NCBI GenBank assembly: GCA_937930845.1
Contig: CALHBJ010000008.1
Coordinates: 57,132-121,131, forward strand
Direction of reading: 5' to 3'
DNA from: an uncultured Rhizobiaceae group bacterium
Lineage (GTDB): Bacteria; Pseudomonadota; Alphaproteobacteria; Rhizobiales; Rhizobiaceae
Length of the DNA: 64,000 nucleotides
Shown here: positions 39,514-49,100 of the stretch, piece by piece
Layout: every line of letters begins with the position of its first letter
Position numbering within the stretch: the stretch's first letter is position 1
Translations under genes and position numbers: made by a program
Notes under the pieces: generated by a model
Seen by the model: only the letters and a program-made list of their open reading frames with translations
What the model was told of the DNA's origin: nothing
Databases searched by the model: none

Positions 39514-40646
39514 ACTTCCACTCCTTCGCCCAGAAAGCGGCAATACATGGACGTGGACAAAACGCGCTCACCACTTTGCTGTTGCAGCACTAATTCACCC
39601 GATTCCAACCTGCCGTCCATGCCGGCAAAGACATGTTGCATCAGTTCATGCAGGGCGAAGTGGGAAGCGCGAATGGCGTAAGACGTGAGTACCGTCATGA
39701 CCGGATTGTTGGACTGGATGTCGCGCACCAGATCCAGCATATGGGGCAGGTGTTCGAACAATTGCCACACTTCGCCCTTTGGCCCGCGGCCATAGGCGGG
39801 CGGGTCAAGCAAAACGATGTCATAGGTATTTCCGCGCCGAACTTCCCGGGCGCAGAATTTAACCGCATCGTCGCAGATCCAGCGAATTGGTGCCTTGGCC
39901 AGCCCGGCAATTTCCTGATTTTCACGCGCCCAGCCCACAGCACGTTTGGACGCATCCACATGGGTAACTTCCGCGCCAGCGCGCGCAGCAACCAAAGAGG
40001 CAAGACCTGTATATCCAAACAGGTTCAACACCCGAACCGTGCGACCCCCGGCTCTGGCGGTTCGAATGGCACGGTCCATCGCCTGCCAGTGGGCGGCCTG
40101 TTCGGGAAAGACGCCGGTGTGGCGAAATGAGGTGAACCGGCCCAGATAGGCCATGCCATCAAAATTCTGTTGCCAGGTTTCGTCCAGATTTCCCTTGGGA
40201 TACTGCCAGCGCCCCTGACCTTCTTCTTCAATGTCGCCGGTGAAAACAGCATCGGCTTGAGACCATTTGGATGCAGGCAGGCTTGGTAACCACAATGCCT
40301 GTCCCTCCGGGCGGCGGATGATCATCTTGCCATAGCGTTCAAGTTTTTCTCCAAGGCCGCTGTCCAGCAAGGCATAGTGATCGTCGCCTTGCACAATGAT
40401 CGTGCGGGCCGTCTGTTCCGGCAAGCGGTGGCCGCTTCTGGGTTTCAGCGGCGGCGGCGGTTGTTTGTCCACCGCGGTGGTTGGAGACGAAGTGACCTCC
40501 ATCTGTTCGGGCGTTTTTGCAGCACTCTTTGGCCCATGGGGCGGTTTGCCCGACCGAGCACCCCCAGGCTTACCCGTGCCTGTCCGCACCGGGCGAGCGG
40601 GTTTATCCTTGTTGCGACGTGCAGATTTGTATCCGGGCTTTGCCAT
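39510..40646 (-). CDS. RlmI-like class I SAM methyltransferase
   Basis: A 378-residue protein. The first about 75 residues are basic and Pro/Lys rich, likely disordered RNA-binding sequence. The core follows the RlmI/RlmK pattern: GLGEKLERYGKMIIRRPE, FRHTGVFPEQAAHW, SAM motif VLNLFGYTGLASLVAARAG, and the LDPPAYGRG catalytic motif. It may methylate cytosine in 23S rRNA. It heads an operon with the TrmH gene, lspA and acuI. Confidence 0.86.
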   Translation of the reverse strand: MAKPGYKSARRNKDKPARPVRTGTGKPGGARSGKPPHGPKSAAKTPEQMEVTSSPTTAVDKQPPPPLKPRSGHRLPEQTARTIIVQGDDHYALLDSGLGEKLERYGKMIIRRPEGQALWLPSLPASKWSQADAVFTGDIEEEGQGRWQYPKGNLDETWQQNFDGMAYLGRFTSFRHTGVFPEQAAHWQAMDRAIRTARAGGRTVRVLNLFGYTGLASLVAARAGAEVTHVDASKRAVGWARENQEIAGLAKAPIRWICDDAVKFCAREVRRGNTYDIVLLDPPAYGRGPKGEVWQLFEHLPHMLDLVRDIQSNNPVMTVLTSYAIRASHFALHELMQHVFAGMDGRLESGELVLQQQSGERVLSTSMYCRFLGEGVEV

Positions 40647-40769
40647 GCCATCGCTTTAGCGGCTTGTCTGGAAATGCGCAAAGGCCAATATGGCCCAAAA
40701 GCCTTGTTGTCACTCAACAACTGCTGGTAAGTTCTGCATTAATTCAGGCCTAACCAAAAGATATTCACC

Positions 40770-41210
40770 ATGGAAATGACCGGCAGCCACATCATCTCAG
40801 CCTCCCGCGAAACCGTTTGGGCTGCACTTAATGATCCTGAAATTCTCGAAGCATGTATTCCAGGCTGCCAATCACTTGAAAAAAAGTCTGATACGGAACT
40901 TGCGGCAACCGTGGTCACCAAGATTGGCCCGGTCAAAGCCAAGTTTTCCGGCGAGGTCACGTTGGGCAATCTCAAGCCACCGGAAAGCTATACCATTTCT
41001 GGCGAAGGCAAGGGTGGCATTGCAGGCTTTGCCAAGGGCGGTGCCAATGTGCGGCTAACGGAAGTTCCCGAAGGTACGCAGCTGGACTATGATGTGGATG
41101 CCAAAGTGGGCGGGAAGCTTGCGCAACTTGGCTCGCGGCTGATTGATTCCACTGCACGCAAACTGGCCGATCAGTTTTTCACCAGTTTTTCAGAAAAGGT
41201 CGGTAGCTGA
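40770..41210 (+). CDS. CoxG-like SRPBCC protein
   Basis: A 146-residue START/SRPBCC protein of the CoxG group: EMTGSHIISASRETVWAALNDPEILEACIPGCQSLE, VKAKFSGEVTL, and GGKLAQLGSRLIDSTARKLADQFF. In carboxydotrophs CoxG belongs to the accessory set of CO dehydrogenase, but CoxG-like genes also occur alone. No coxL, coxM or coxS is in the window. It may anchor or recruit a membrane-bound oxidoreductase. Confidence 0.87.
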   Translation: MEMTGSHIISASRETVWAALNDPEILEACIPGCQSLEKKSDTELAATVVTKIGPVKAKFSGEVTLGNLKPPESYTISGEGKGGIAGFAKGGANVRLTEVPEGTQLDYDVDAKVGGKLAQLGSRLIDSTARKLADQFFTSFSEKVGS

Positions 41211-41295
41211 TCCACTAAACCAGCCAATATTTGCCCTTGTCAGAGGGCGCAATCCGCCACATGTTGGCACTCACAAAATCGGGAGGGATATGATT

Positions 41296-41394
41296 ATGAC
41301 TGCAACAACTTATCGCGAAAATATGTGGAGCTGCGCATTCTGGGGACTGGTGGTCTGCGCTATTTTAGCAATTATTGTCTATATGATCGGCTGA
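41296..41394 (+). CDS. 32-residue single-pass membrane protein
   Basis: Starting at the ATG at 41296, 8 nt after a strong GGGAGGG, a frame of 32 residues ends at 41394. The sequence is a polar nine-residue head (TATTYRENM) followed by a single hydrophobic span (about residues 11-31: CAFWGLVVCAILAIIVYMI). Nothing similar is recognised; it resembles in size the small accessory subunits of membrane enzymes. It lies 85 bp behind the CoxG-like gene. Confidence 0.55.
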   Translation: MTATTYRENMWSCAFWGLVVCAILAIIVYMIG

Positions 41395-41453
41395 TTGGGG
41401 CCGCCGGCTTTGGCCGGCACGACAGGCCTTTTAATCACTGTATCTCAGCCTGC

Positions 41454-41840
41454 TTAACGGCTTGAACCAGCCAATAGCGGAAATTCATCGGCGTCACTGC
41501 CCGTGGCGTGGGCGTTGTCATTGGCCTTTTGCAATTCCTCGGCGCGGTTCTTTTGTTTCTCGGCTTCAAATCCCAGTTTGGTGGATTCGACTTTTCGATC
41601 GCGCGCCAGACGGCGGTAATGCCCCTGTTTGAACCAGGTTGCAAAACCGCCAATCATCATGCCGGTTATCAGCATGGCAAACAGCAGAAAAAACAGCGGA
41701 AGCGAGAACAGTTCCATGGGTTGTCCGCCAATTTCCAGTGGCAGACGAATGCTCACTTGCTGGCGGTTTGCCACCGCCAAAGCGATGATGACAATGCCCA
41801 CGGGCACAATGATAAGCAACGTGACAAGGCGCTTCAGCAT
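41454..41840 (-). CDS. LapA-type (DUF1049) membrane protein
   Basis: A 128-residue inner-membrane protein with two transmembrane spans (about residues 3-23 and 41-64: VTLLIIVPVGIVIIALAVAN and LPLFFLLFAMLITGMMIGG), then a charged cytoplasmic tail. The RxxV(S/T)hxLP pattern between them and the second helix match the LapA/DUF1049 family, which in enterics works with LapB in regulating LPS synthesis. GGGAG lies 8 nt before the ATG. Third gene of sppA-ihfB-lapA. Confidence 0.85.
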   Translation of the reverse strand: MLKRLVTLLIIVPVGIVIIALAVANRQQVSIRLPLEIGGQPMELFSLPLFFLLFAMLITGMMIGGFATWFKQGHYRRLARDRKVESTKLGFEAEKQKNRAEELQKANDNAHATGSDADEFPLLAGSSR

Positions 41841-41974
41841 GAGTTTACTCCCACAATGCTGAGTGGAATTTGAGTGATACTTATGCACGAAGCTTAGGCT
41901 TTGCACCAGTGGCCAAGGACGATGGAACAGCGGGCGCGTCGAATTACTGAGGTCTGAATCTCAGCCTTCTCTGC

Positions 41975-42262
41975 CTAGCCTTCGCTGCCATTTAGACGAT
42001 CACGCAGGTCTTTGCCGGTTTTGAAAAATGGCACCCATTTCTCGTCCACATCCACACGCTCACCGGTTCTTGGGTTACGACCAATGCGCGGTTTTCTGTG
42101 CTTAACCGAAAATGCGCCAAATCCACGCAATTCCACACGGTCCCCCTCACACAGGGCATCGGAAATCTCATCAAGGATCGCGTTGACGATATTTTCGACA
42201 TCCCGCTGATAAAGATGGGGGTTCTGCTCGGCAATAATTTGTACAAGTTCTGACTTAATCAT
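41975..42262 (-). CDS. ihfB: integration host factor subunit beta
   Basis: DNA-bending protein working as a heterodimer with IhfA. The 95-residue protein begins [17 protein letters not shown] and has the family block [26 protein letters not shown] with the intercalating Pro in RNPRTG. A common alphaproteobacterial neighbour of sppA and lapA. Confidence 0.95.
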   Translation of the reverse strand: MIKSELVQIIAEQNPHLYQRDVENIVNAILDEISDALCEGDRVELRGFGAFSVKHRKPRIGRNPRTGERVDVDEKWVPFFKTGKDLRDRLNGSEG

Positions 42263-42348
42263 TTTTAGTCTCCTCTCCCAAATTCAGGAGCAGCCCGAAA
42301 GCTTAGACGTAGAAGAATACACAATTACAAAGGATTATAACCAGAAAT

Positions 42349-43311
42349 TCAATTCTGCCAAATCGATAGCAGCCCATCGAGAAAAATTCTGCGCGGAATG
42401 ATGCCCGGAAGCGTGTTCAAATCGAGATCATTGAGGTCGATTTTATCGCCGCTGAGGTATTTCAATCCGGCGGAACCAAACAGCAGGCCGGACTGGGGTC
42501 GCTGGGGCTTCCAGTCGATGATTTTCAGGTTCTCATCCAGACCCTTTTCTTTCACCAGCCAGGCTTTCGCCACTTCTTCACCGCCTAGGGCATCGACCAG
42601 TTTTTCTTTCAAACCACGGTCACCGGAAAAAACACGACCGTCTGCAAGCACCAGAACCTGTGCACGGGTGAGCGGGCGGCGATCGGTTACCAGATCCACA
42701 AACCAATTATAGCTGTCGTCAATCAGTTCTTCGATCACCTGTTCAGCACCGGGCGGCGGCACGTGAAACGGCGAAGGTTCGGCCTTCAAGGGCGAGGACT
42801 TGATCTCCTTGATCTTGATGCCGATTTTGTCGAGCAGTTCTGAGGCCTGAGGATATTGGAAAATAACGCCAATGGATCCAACGATGGACGACCGCCGGGC
42901 CACCACATGGTCTGATGCAGATGCAATCATGTAACCGGCAGATGCGGCAAGCGTGCCAACACTTGCAGCCACGGGCTTCTTTTCGGCCAACCTGCGCACG
43001 GCCTCAAATATGGCTTCGCCACCAACCGTGGTGCCACCGGGGGAATCAATCGACAATACAACGCCTTTGACGGCATCATTGGTGGCGATGCCATCGATCA
43101 TTTTTATCAAAGCACGGTCTTCGGTAATCATGCCGGTGATCGGCACACGGGCAATGTGGGCGCGATTTTGGCCAACGCCGGAAAACGCGCCAGCTGCCGC
43201 CAGGGCCGCAATGATGGCAATGGCGAGCAATATCAATGCGCCCAGCCGCCAAAACGTCAATTTGCTGCGCAATTTGCGGCGATCAAGGACGGCGTCGATT
43301 TCCAAAGACAT
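42349..43311 (-). CDS. sppA: signal peptide peptidase SppA
   Basis: Membrane-bound serine peptidase that digests cleaved signal peptides. The 320-residue short (36K) form has one anchor at about residues 22-44, the ClpP-like LSIDSPGGTTVG, the nucleophile Ser in GTLAASAGYMIAS and the Lys in IKSSPLKAEPSPF. Leads sppA-ihfB-lapA. Confidence 0.94.
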   Translation of the reverse strand: MSLEIDAVLDRRKLRSKLTFWRLGALILLAIAIIAALAAAGAFSGVGQNRAHIARVPITGMITEDRALIKMIDGIATNDAVKGVVLSIDSPGGTTVGGEAIFEAVRRLAEKKPVAASVGTLAASAGYMIASASDHVVARRSSIVGSIGVIFQYPQASELLDKIGIKIKEIKSSPLKAEPSPFHVPPPGAEQVIEELIDDSYNWFVDLVTDRRPLTRAQVLVLADGRVFSGDRGLKEKLVDALGGEEVAKAWLVKEKGLDENLKIIDWKPQRPQSGLLFGSAGLKYLSGDKIDLNDLDLNTLPGIIPRRIFLDGLLSIWQN

Positions 43312-43400
43312 AAGGCAACTCCAAGAGCATGAATTCCAGTTGTGATACGTTTGCCCCCGGCGTGTGGCAAGGTGTGGGCCACCGTCACAAGGCAGGTAAA

Positions 43401-44033
43401 TTATTTGGTGCCGTCACCTGAAAAATTTTGTTTGGCCAAAGCAAACCGACTGGCGGTGGTGACAATCACAATTGCCGCAAACACATAGGCAAGTGTGGCG
43501 AACCAGTTTGGGAAAATGCAGCAGACGGCAAAAAATACAATGGTTTCCGTGGCTTCGGCCAAGCCGGTTGTATACAGCAACGACTTCGACCCACGCTCCA
43601 CCTGATCCACACCGCGCTTCTCGGCCATCAGAGCATAAGTGAGAAAGCTGGCTCCGTTGACGTAGAATGTGAGGATTAACAAACTACCCGCCAGGGCATT
43701 ATTGCCCGGATCCGCGGCGATGAATGCCAGGGGGATCAGGCCGTAAAACGCAAAATCCAACACGATGTCGAGAAAGCCGCCATAGTCGGTGGCACCAACC
43801 CGCCGGGCAAGCGCGCCATCTAGCGCATCGAACAATCTCGATACCAGCAATACAACCAGGCCTGTCAGATATAAATGTTGCCAAATCGCCAGTGCGGCAA
43901 CGAGCCCCAATAACCAACCGCACCAGGTGGCGGCGTTGGCCGTCAATGGTGTGCGCTCCAACATATGGGCCAGGCGGTCCATATGGGGATCTATGTGAGG
44001 CCGCAATTGATTGTCAAACATGTCAAACTTCAC
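43401..44033 (-). CDS. CDP-alcohol phosphatidyltransferase family protein
   Basis: A 210-residue, six-helix protein with the full signature motif D(x)2DG(x)2AR(x)8G(x)3D(x)3D, read here as DALDGALARR then GGFLDIVLD. It joins a CDP-diacylglycerol or CDP-alcohol to an alcohol acceptor in the inner membrane. Acceptor unknown: could be phosphatidylglycerol-, phosphatidylcholine- or inositol-type synthase. Single gene. Confidence 0.88.
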   Translation of the reverse strand: MKFDMFDNQLRPHIDPHMDRLAHMLERTPLTANAATWCGWLLGLVAALAIWQHLYLTGLVVLLVSRLFDALDGALARRVGATDYGGFLDIVLDFAFYGLIPLAFIAADPGNNALAGSLLILTFYVNGASFLTYALMAEKRGVDQVERGSKSLLYTTGLAEATETIVFFAVCCIFPNWFATLAYVFAAIVIVTTASRFALAKQNFSGDGTK

Positions 44034-44203
44034 ATTTGTGCTGGTGGAAGCGGTTAGGGGCAGGACTCGTTAATTTGTAGTAGACATAAACACTGAAAGC
44101 GGCAAGAAACACCGTATCACAGCGATCCAGATTGACGTCCAACTACACTTTGTTGTGTGTTCAAAATCTGTATTCTCGTGCTCAACAGGGGGGTCGACAG
44201 GAC

Positions 44204-44614
44204 ATGCGTGAAACGTCGATGGCTTACCGGGAAACCACCAAAGGCATAGAGATACGTGTGGAACCGCGATTTCTGCCCGAACGTTCGCAACTCGCGAAGG
44301 GCACTTTTGTGTGGGCCTATGACGTGGAAATCATCAATTTATCGGATCACACAGTGCAACTGACCGACCGAACATGGGTGATAACAGATGCCAATGGCCA
44401 TGTGGAAAATGTGCATGGGCCCGGCGTGGTTGGCGAACAACCAATCCTCAATCCCGGTGACAGATTTCAGTATTCAAGCGGCTGCCCATTGACCACCCCG
44501 TCCGGTTTCATGAGCGGGAGCTACACGATGCGCGCGGAAGACGGAACGTGTTTTGAAGCCATTGTGCCCGCATTTTCTTTGGACATGCCAAATCACTCCC
44601 GATCGGTGAATTGA
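44204..44614 (+). CDS. apaG: ApaG domain protein
   Basis: A 136-residue fibronectin-III-like ApaG protein: YRETTKGIEIRVEPRFLPERS, FVWAYDVEIINLSDHTVQLTDRTWVITDANGHVENVHGPGVVGEQPIL, and a final Gly-rich turn FMSGSYTM. The first ATG after GGGGGG is at 44204, though the next ATG at 44219 begins where ApaG normally does. Linked in other species to cobalt/magnesium resistance and Ap4A metabolism. Six bases separate it from trkH. Confidence 0.92.
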   Translation: MRETSMAYRETTKGIEIRVEPRFLPERSQLAKGTFVWAYDVEIINLSDHTVQLTDRTWVITDANGHVENVHGPGVVGEQPILNPGDRFQYSSGCPLTTPSGFMSGSYTMRAEDGTCFEAIVPAFSLDMPNHSRSVN

Positions 44615-44620
44615 GACACT

Positions 44621-46123
44621 ATGCCAACGGCCACGCCCATTCCTCTCCACCGGCGCGACAGTGCATCGCGTTCCCTGATCGATCCACGCCCGATTTTACT
44701 GGTGATTGGGGTTCTGCTTGCCATGCTGGGCGCTGCAATGACGATCCCGGCAATTGTCGATTTCGCATCGGGGCATGAGAACTGGCAGGTTTTCGGTGTC
44801 TCCAGCGCCTTTACCCTGTGTTGTGGCGTCCTGATGTTCTTCGCAACACGCGGCAGCAGCAAGCAATTGTCCACCCGCCAGGCATTCATCATGACCTCAG
44901 CCGTGTGGGTTGCATTGGCTGCCTTTGGTGCCCTGCCCTTCTACTGGTCCGGGGTGGTGCCCAATTACACCGATGCGTTTTTTGAATCGATGTCCGGGCT
45001 CACTACTACAGGCTCCACTGTGATTTCAGATTTGAATTCAAGACCACCGGGAATCCTGCTGTGGCGCGGGATCATGCAATGGCTGGGAGGTCTGGGCATT
45101 ATTGTGATGGCGGTGTCGGTTTTGCCCATGTTGCAGATTGGTGGCATGCAATTGTTCAAGGTGGAAGCCTTCGAGACACCGGAAAAGATCCTTCCCCGTG
45201 CGACCCAGATTTCCGGCTTTATGACGCTGATATTTCTGGTGCTCACCTTCAGCTGCATGTTGGCCTATCTGGCAGCGGGCATGGACACACTGGATGCGGT
45301 GGTCCATGCCATGACCACGGTTGCCACCGGCGGATTTTCCAATCATGACGCTTCGCTTGGTTATTTCGATAGTGTCCAGGTTGATCTGGTTGCCACATTT
45401 TTCATGATCATCGGTTCGCTGCCCTTTTTGCTCTATGTGCAGGCATTGCAGGGCAGTGCCCGGCCCCTGCTCCGTGACGCGCAGGTGCGCACTTTCCTGT
45501 TATTGCTGGGCTTTTTGATCCTGACAGCCTGGTATGTGGAAACCCTGTTTGGCATTCGCGAGGGGGCGGAGGCGTTGCGCTTTGCCATGGTCAATGTGAC
45601 CTCAATCCTGACCGGGACAGGCTATGCCACCACAGCCTATGATGGATGGGGGCCCATGGCCGTCGCTTTCTTTTTCGTCATCATGTTCATTGGCGGGTGC
45701 GCGGGGTCCACATCCTGCGGTATCAAGATTTTCCGCTTTCAGGTTCTCGTTCAAAATGTGCGCCAGCATATTGCACGGGTGCTCTATCCCCATGGGATGT
45801 TTACCCAACGCTTTAATGGCCGCACACTGGACGACAATGTCACTGCTGCGGTGTTGAGCTTCTTTTTCCTATACCTGTTCACCTTTGCCGTTTCCGCCAG
45901 TGCGTTGGCACTCACCGGCGTTGACACGGTCACCGCACTTTCGGGGGCCGGTTCGGCGATTTCAAATGTCGGCCCGGGACTGGGCGCGATTATCGGGCCG
46001 GCAGGGAACTATCAACCGCTCGACAACACCGCAAAATGGATATTGAGCCTGACCATGCTGATTGGACGGCTTGAATTGTTCACAGTGCTGGTCTTGCTGT
46101 CGCCCCGGTTCTGGCGGGCCTGA
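44621..46123 (+). CDS. trkH: TrkH family potassium uptake membrane subunit
   Basis: A 500-residue K+ channel-like transporter with ten or so helices. The selectivity-type loops TTTGSTV, ATGGFSN, TGTGYAT and SNVGPG mark the four pore repeats, and conserved GGCAGSTSCGIKIFR lies before the last repeat. The gating partner TrkA is not in the window. Probably transcribed with apaG. Convergent with the RND permease gene. Confidence 0.95.
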   Translation: MPTATPIPLHRRDSASRSLIDPRPILLVIGVLLAMLGAAMTIPAIVDFASGHENWQVFGVSSAFTLCCGVLMFFATRGSSKQLSTRQAFIMTSAVWVALAAFGALPFYWSGVVPNYTDAFFESMSGLTTTGSTVISDLNSRPPGILLWRGIMQWLGGLGIIVMAVSVLPMLQIGGMQLFKVEAFETPEKILPRATQISGFMTLIFLVLTFSCMLAYLAAGMDTLDAVVHAMTTVATGGFSNHDASLGYFDSVQVDLVATFFMIIGSLPFLLYVQALQGSARPLLRDAQVRTFLLLLGFLILTAWYVETLFGIREGAEALRFAMVNVTSILTGTGYATTAYDGWGPMAVAFFFVIMFIGGCAGSTSCGIKIFRFQVLVQNVRQHIARVLYPHGMFTQRFNGRTLDDNVTAAVLSFFFLYLFTFAVSASALALTGVDTVTALSGAGSAISNVGPGLGAIIGPAGNYQPLDNTAKWILSLTMLIGRLELFTVLVLLSPRFWRA

Positions 46124-46131
46124 ATTTTAAG

Positions 46132-49100
46132 CTATTCCGCCGGTTGCAGGGCAACTTCTTTGCGGGGCTTTTTCAGCTTTCCAGGAATTGCCAGATTTGC
46201 CCCGAACAGCAGCCGCATCAGGCGGCCAAAATCATCTCCAATGCCCACAAACGCAGGCACCAGAAACAGAACCAGCAGGGTCGCAGAGGCAAGTCCGAAC
46301 ACCATTGTTGCCGCCATTGGTAACAGGAATTGCGCTTGCAGACTTTTTTCAAATAGCAGGGGAACCAAACCGCCAATGGTGGTGAGCGATGTCAGCAATA
46401 CCGCCCGCAAACGGTCACGGCTGGCACCAAGCGCTGCTTCCCTGATGCTTTGCCCTGCCTCCAGCCGCTCATCTAGCCGGCTAACGAGAATGATGGAATC
46501 ATTGACCAGAATCCCGGCCAGGCCCAGCAGGCCGATGATGGACAATATGGTCAGATTAATGCCCATCAGGTAATGCCCCAAAACGGCACCAACAATGCCA
46601 AACGGGATGATCAACATAACTGCAATGGGGCGGGTATAACTGGCAAACACCCAGGCCAGTACGATGTAAATTATGGCCAATGCGATGATCGCGCCGCTTT
46701 GCAGATCCGAAAACGCATCCTTGCGCTCTTCATCACGACCGGAATAGCGGTAGGAAATTCCGTATTTTGAAACGAGTTCAGGCAGGCCGGACACCTCAAG
46801 CGCTGCGAGCGCTTTTTCGGTTGTGCTGATCTTGGTGTCGATATCGCCGGTCACCGAAACGGTCGCTTTGCCATCAATGCGCTCAATGGCAGCGAATCCC
46901 TGTTTCTCGACAATATCAACAACCTGTTCCAACTGCACAAATTCGCCGGAAGGGCTGCGCAGTTCAAAACTGCGTAACGCACCACTGCCCTGGGACCGGG
47001 TGATTTTATAAACGCGGATTGTGACTTCATCATCACCATCGGCAAAACGGCGGGGAATTGATCCTTCAAAAGAATTGCGCAATTGGCGGCCAACATCATC
47101 AATCGAAAAGCCCAGAGCCGCCCCGCGCGGAGTTAACTGCATACTCAGTTCCGGTTTGCCATAGGGCAGATCGTCGGACACGCCCGACACGCCAGCTACG
47201 GCCTGAACCAAGGGGATGATTTCAGTTGCGGCCTGTTTCAGGCGATCAATGGAATCACCCTGCAATTGCACATCGATGTCACGCCCGGGCGGCCCGCCGC
47301 GGGATTCAAACAGCGCCACCCGGCGAACACCCGCCATCTTTGGAACCGCTTTGCGCCAGGCCCGCACGATTTGTGGCGTGCGAATGGTGCGTTCTTCAGA
47401 AGTGGTCAGTTGAACACGGATACCGGCCACATTGTCGCCCGTGGAACGCCCGGCCTGTCCCAAGGTGGAAAAGGCGGCAACGATGAGCTTTTCCTTGCCG
47501 CCGGTCAGTTCCTGCTCTGCAACCAGCAGAGCGGCTTCGATTTTTTGCAACGCCTCAACGGATTTCTGTTCGCTGATGCCCGCATTAAATACCACACGCG
47601 CATTGATGTTCTCAGCTTCGGCAGATGGGAAAAACACAAAGCCCACCTTGTCACTTCGCACCATGCCGTAAACGCCGACAATGATGGAGCCCACAGCGAT
47701 TGCGATTGTGACATAACGCCAGGAATAGGACAGGCTAACAATCCAGTTGAACGGGTTGTCTCTGAACCAATTGAAACCGGCGTCAAAATTTCTGCGAAAC
47801 GCACTTTCCTGCCTGAGTTCCTCAGGATTTTTGCCATGGCGACGCCACATACCGATGATTGAAAAGACCGCCTCAATCAGGACTGAAACGACATAAGCAA
47901 TTACCGCAAGACCAAGAATGAACTTCACCGAACTCGTGTCAGCCCTTACGGATTGCACACGCGCGACCAGATCATTTGGGGAGAAGCCTATTGCCGGGAG
48001 CGGCAGATATTTTTGCAGGAACGCCCCCATACCGTTGGCGAGTTCGATGAACCAGCCGCCAGCACCCGGTTCTGAAATCGATACGGCAAAGACACCGATG
48101 ATCAGGGCAATGAAGAACTGACGCCAAAATGACCAGCGACGTGTTGGTTTGGGTTTTAACGTGTGGGCCAGGTGGCCCGGCAAAATCAGGAAACATTCGA
48201 TCAGGCTGGCCACGATTACCGCCATAACCACCAGCGGCAAGACACCAATGATCTGACCAAGCACGCCCTGGATGACCAATATGGGCGCAAAGGCTGCAAC
48301 AGTGGTAATCATCGCGGCCGTAACAGGCATGATCATCCGCCCTGCGCCATTTTCAGCCGCAGCCACGGGATCGTCTCCGGCGCTAAAGCGGGTCGCTGTG
48401 TGCTCACCCACCACAATCGCATCATCCACGATGATGCCAAGCATCATGATCAGACCGAACAGGGAAATCATGTTGATGGTTTGTCCGGTGACCCACATGA
48501 TGCCGATTGTCGCCAGCATGGCCACGGGAATACCGGCGGCGACCCAAAACGCGATGCGGGCATTTAGAAATATGAAAAGAATGCCGATCACAAGGACCAG
48601 ACCGCCCAGCCCATTGGTTACCAAAAGCATGATCCGGTCGGTGAGCGCGTTGGCCCGCACATCATATTGCTTGAGTTCAATTCCCGCCGGCAACTGGCCT
48701 TTGATCTCTTCCATATACTGGGTCAAAATTGCGTTTGTGGCGAGGGTGTCGGCACTTTCTGCGCGTTCGACAGTCAGCTGGATTGCGCGCTGTCCATTGC
48801 TGAAACCCTGGGGTTCCCCCTTGTCAAACGTATCTTTAATGGTTGCGATCTCATTTAGAAAAACCTTTTCACCACTGGCGAATGATTTTACTTCGATTTG
48901 CCCCAGGGACTTGGGAGTATCGACACTGACCAGCGTTCGAAGCTGTTTCTCCACCTCCCCTTCCATTTGTCCGGAAGGCAGGTCGCGGGAGTTCTGTTCG
49001 ATGATGCGCGATACATCGCCGACGGTGAGCCCCACCCGGCGCAATTCTTCTTCTTTGATTTCAACCTGAAGTTCGCGCGAACGCATGCCGGAGAATGTGA

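Noticed and set aside
46160..49069. Long plus-strand open frames opposite the RND permease gene (for example 48272-49069, 265 codons)
   Set aside because: They are shadows of the strongly conserved minus-strand RND permease; composition and lack of motifs do not suggest real proteins.
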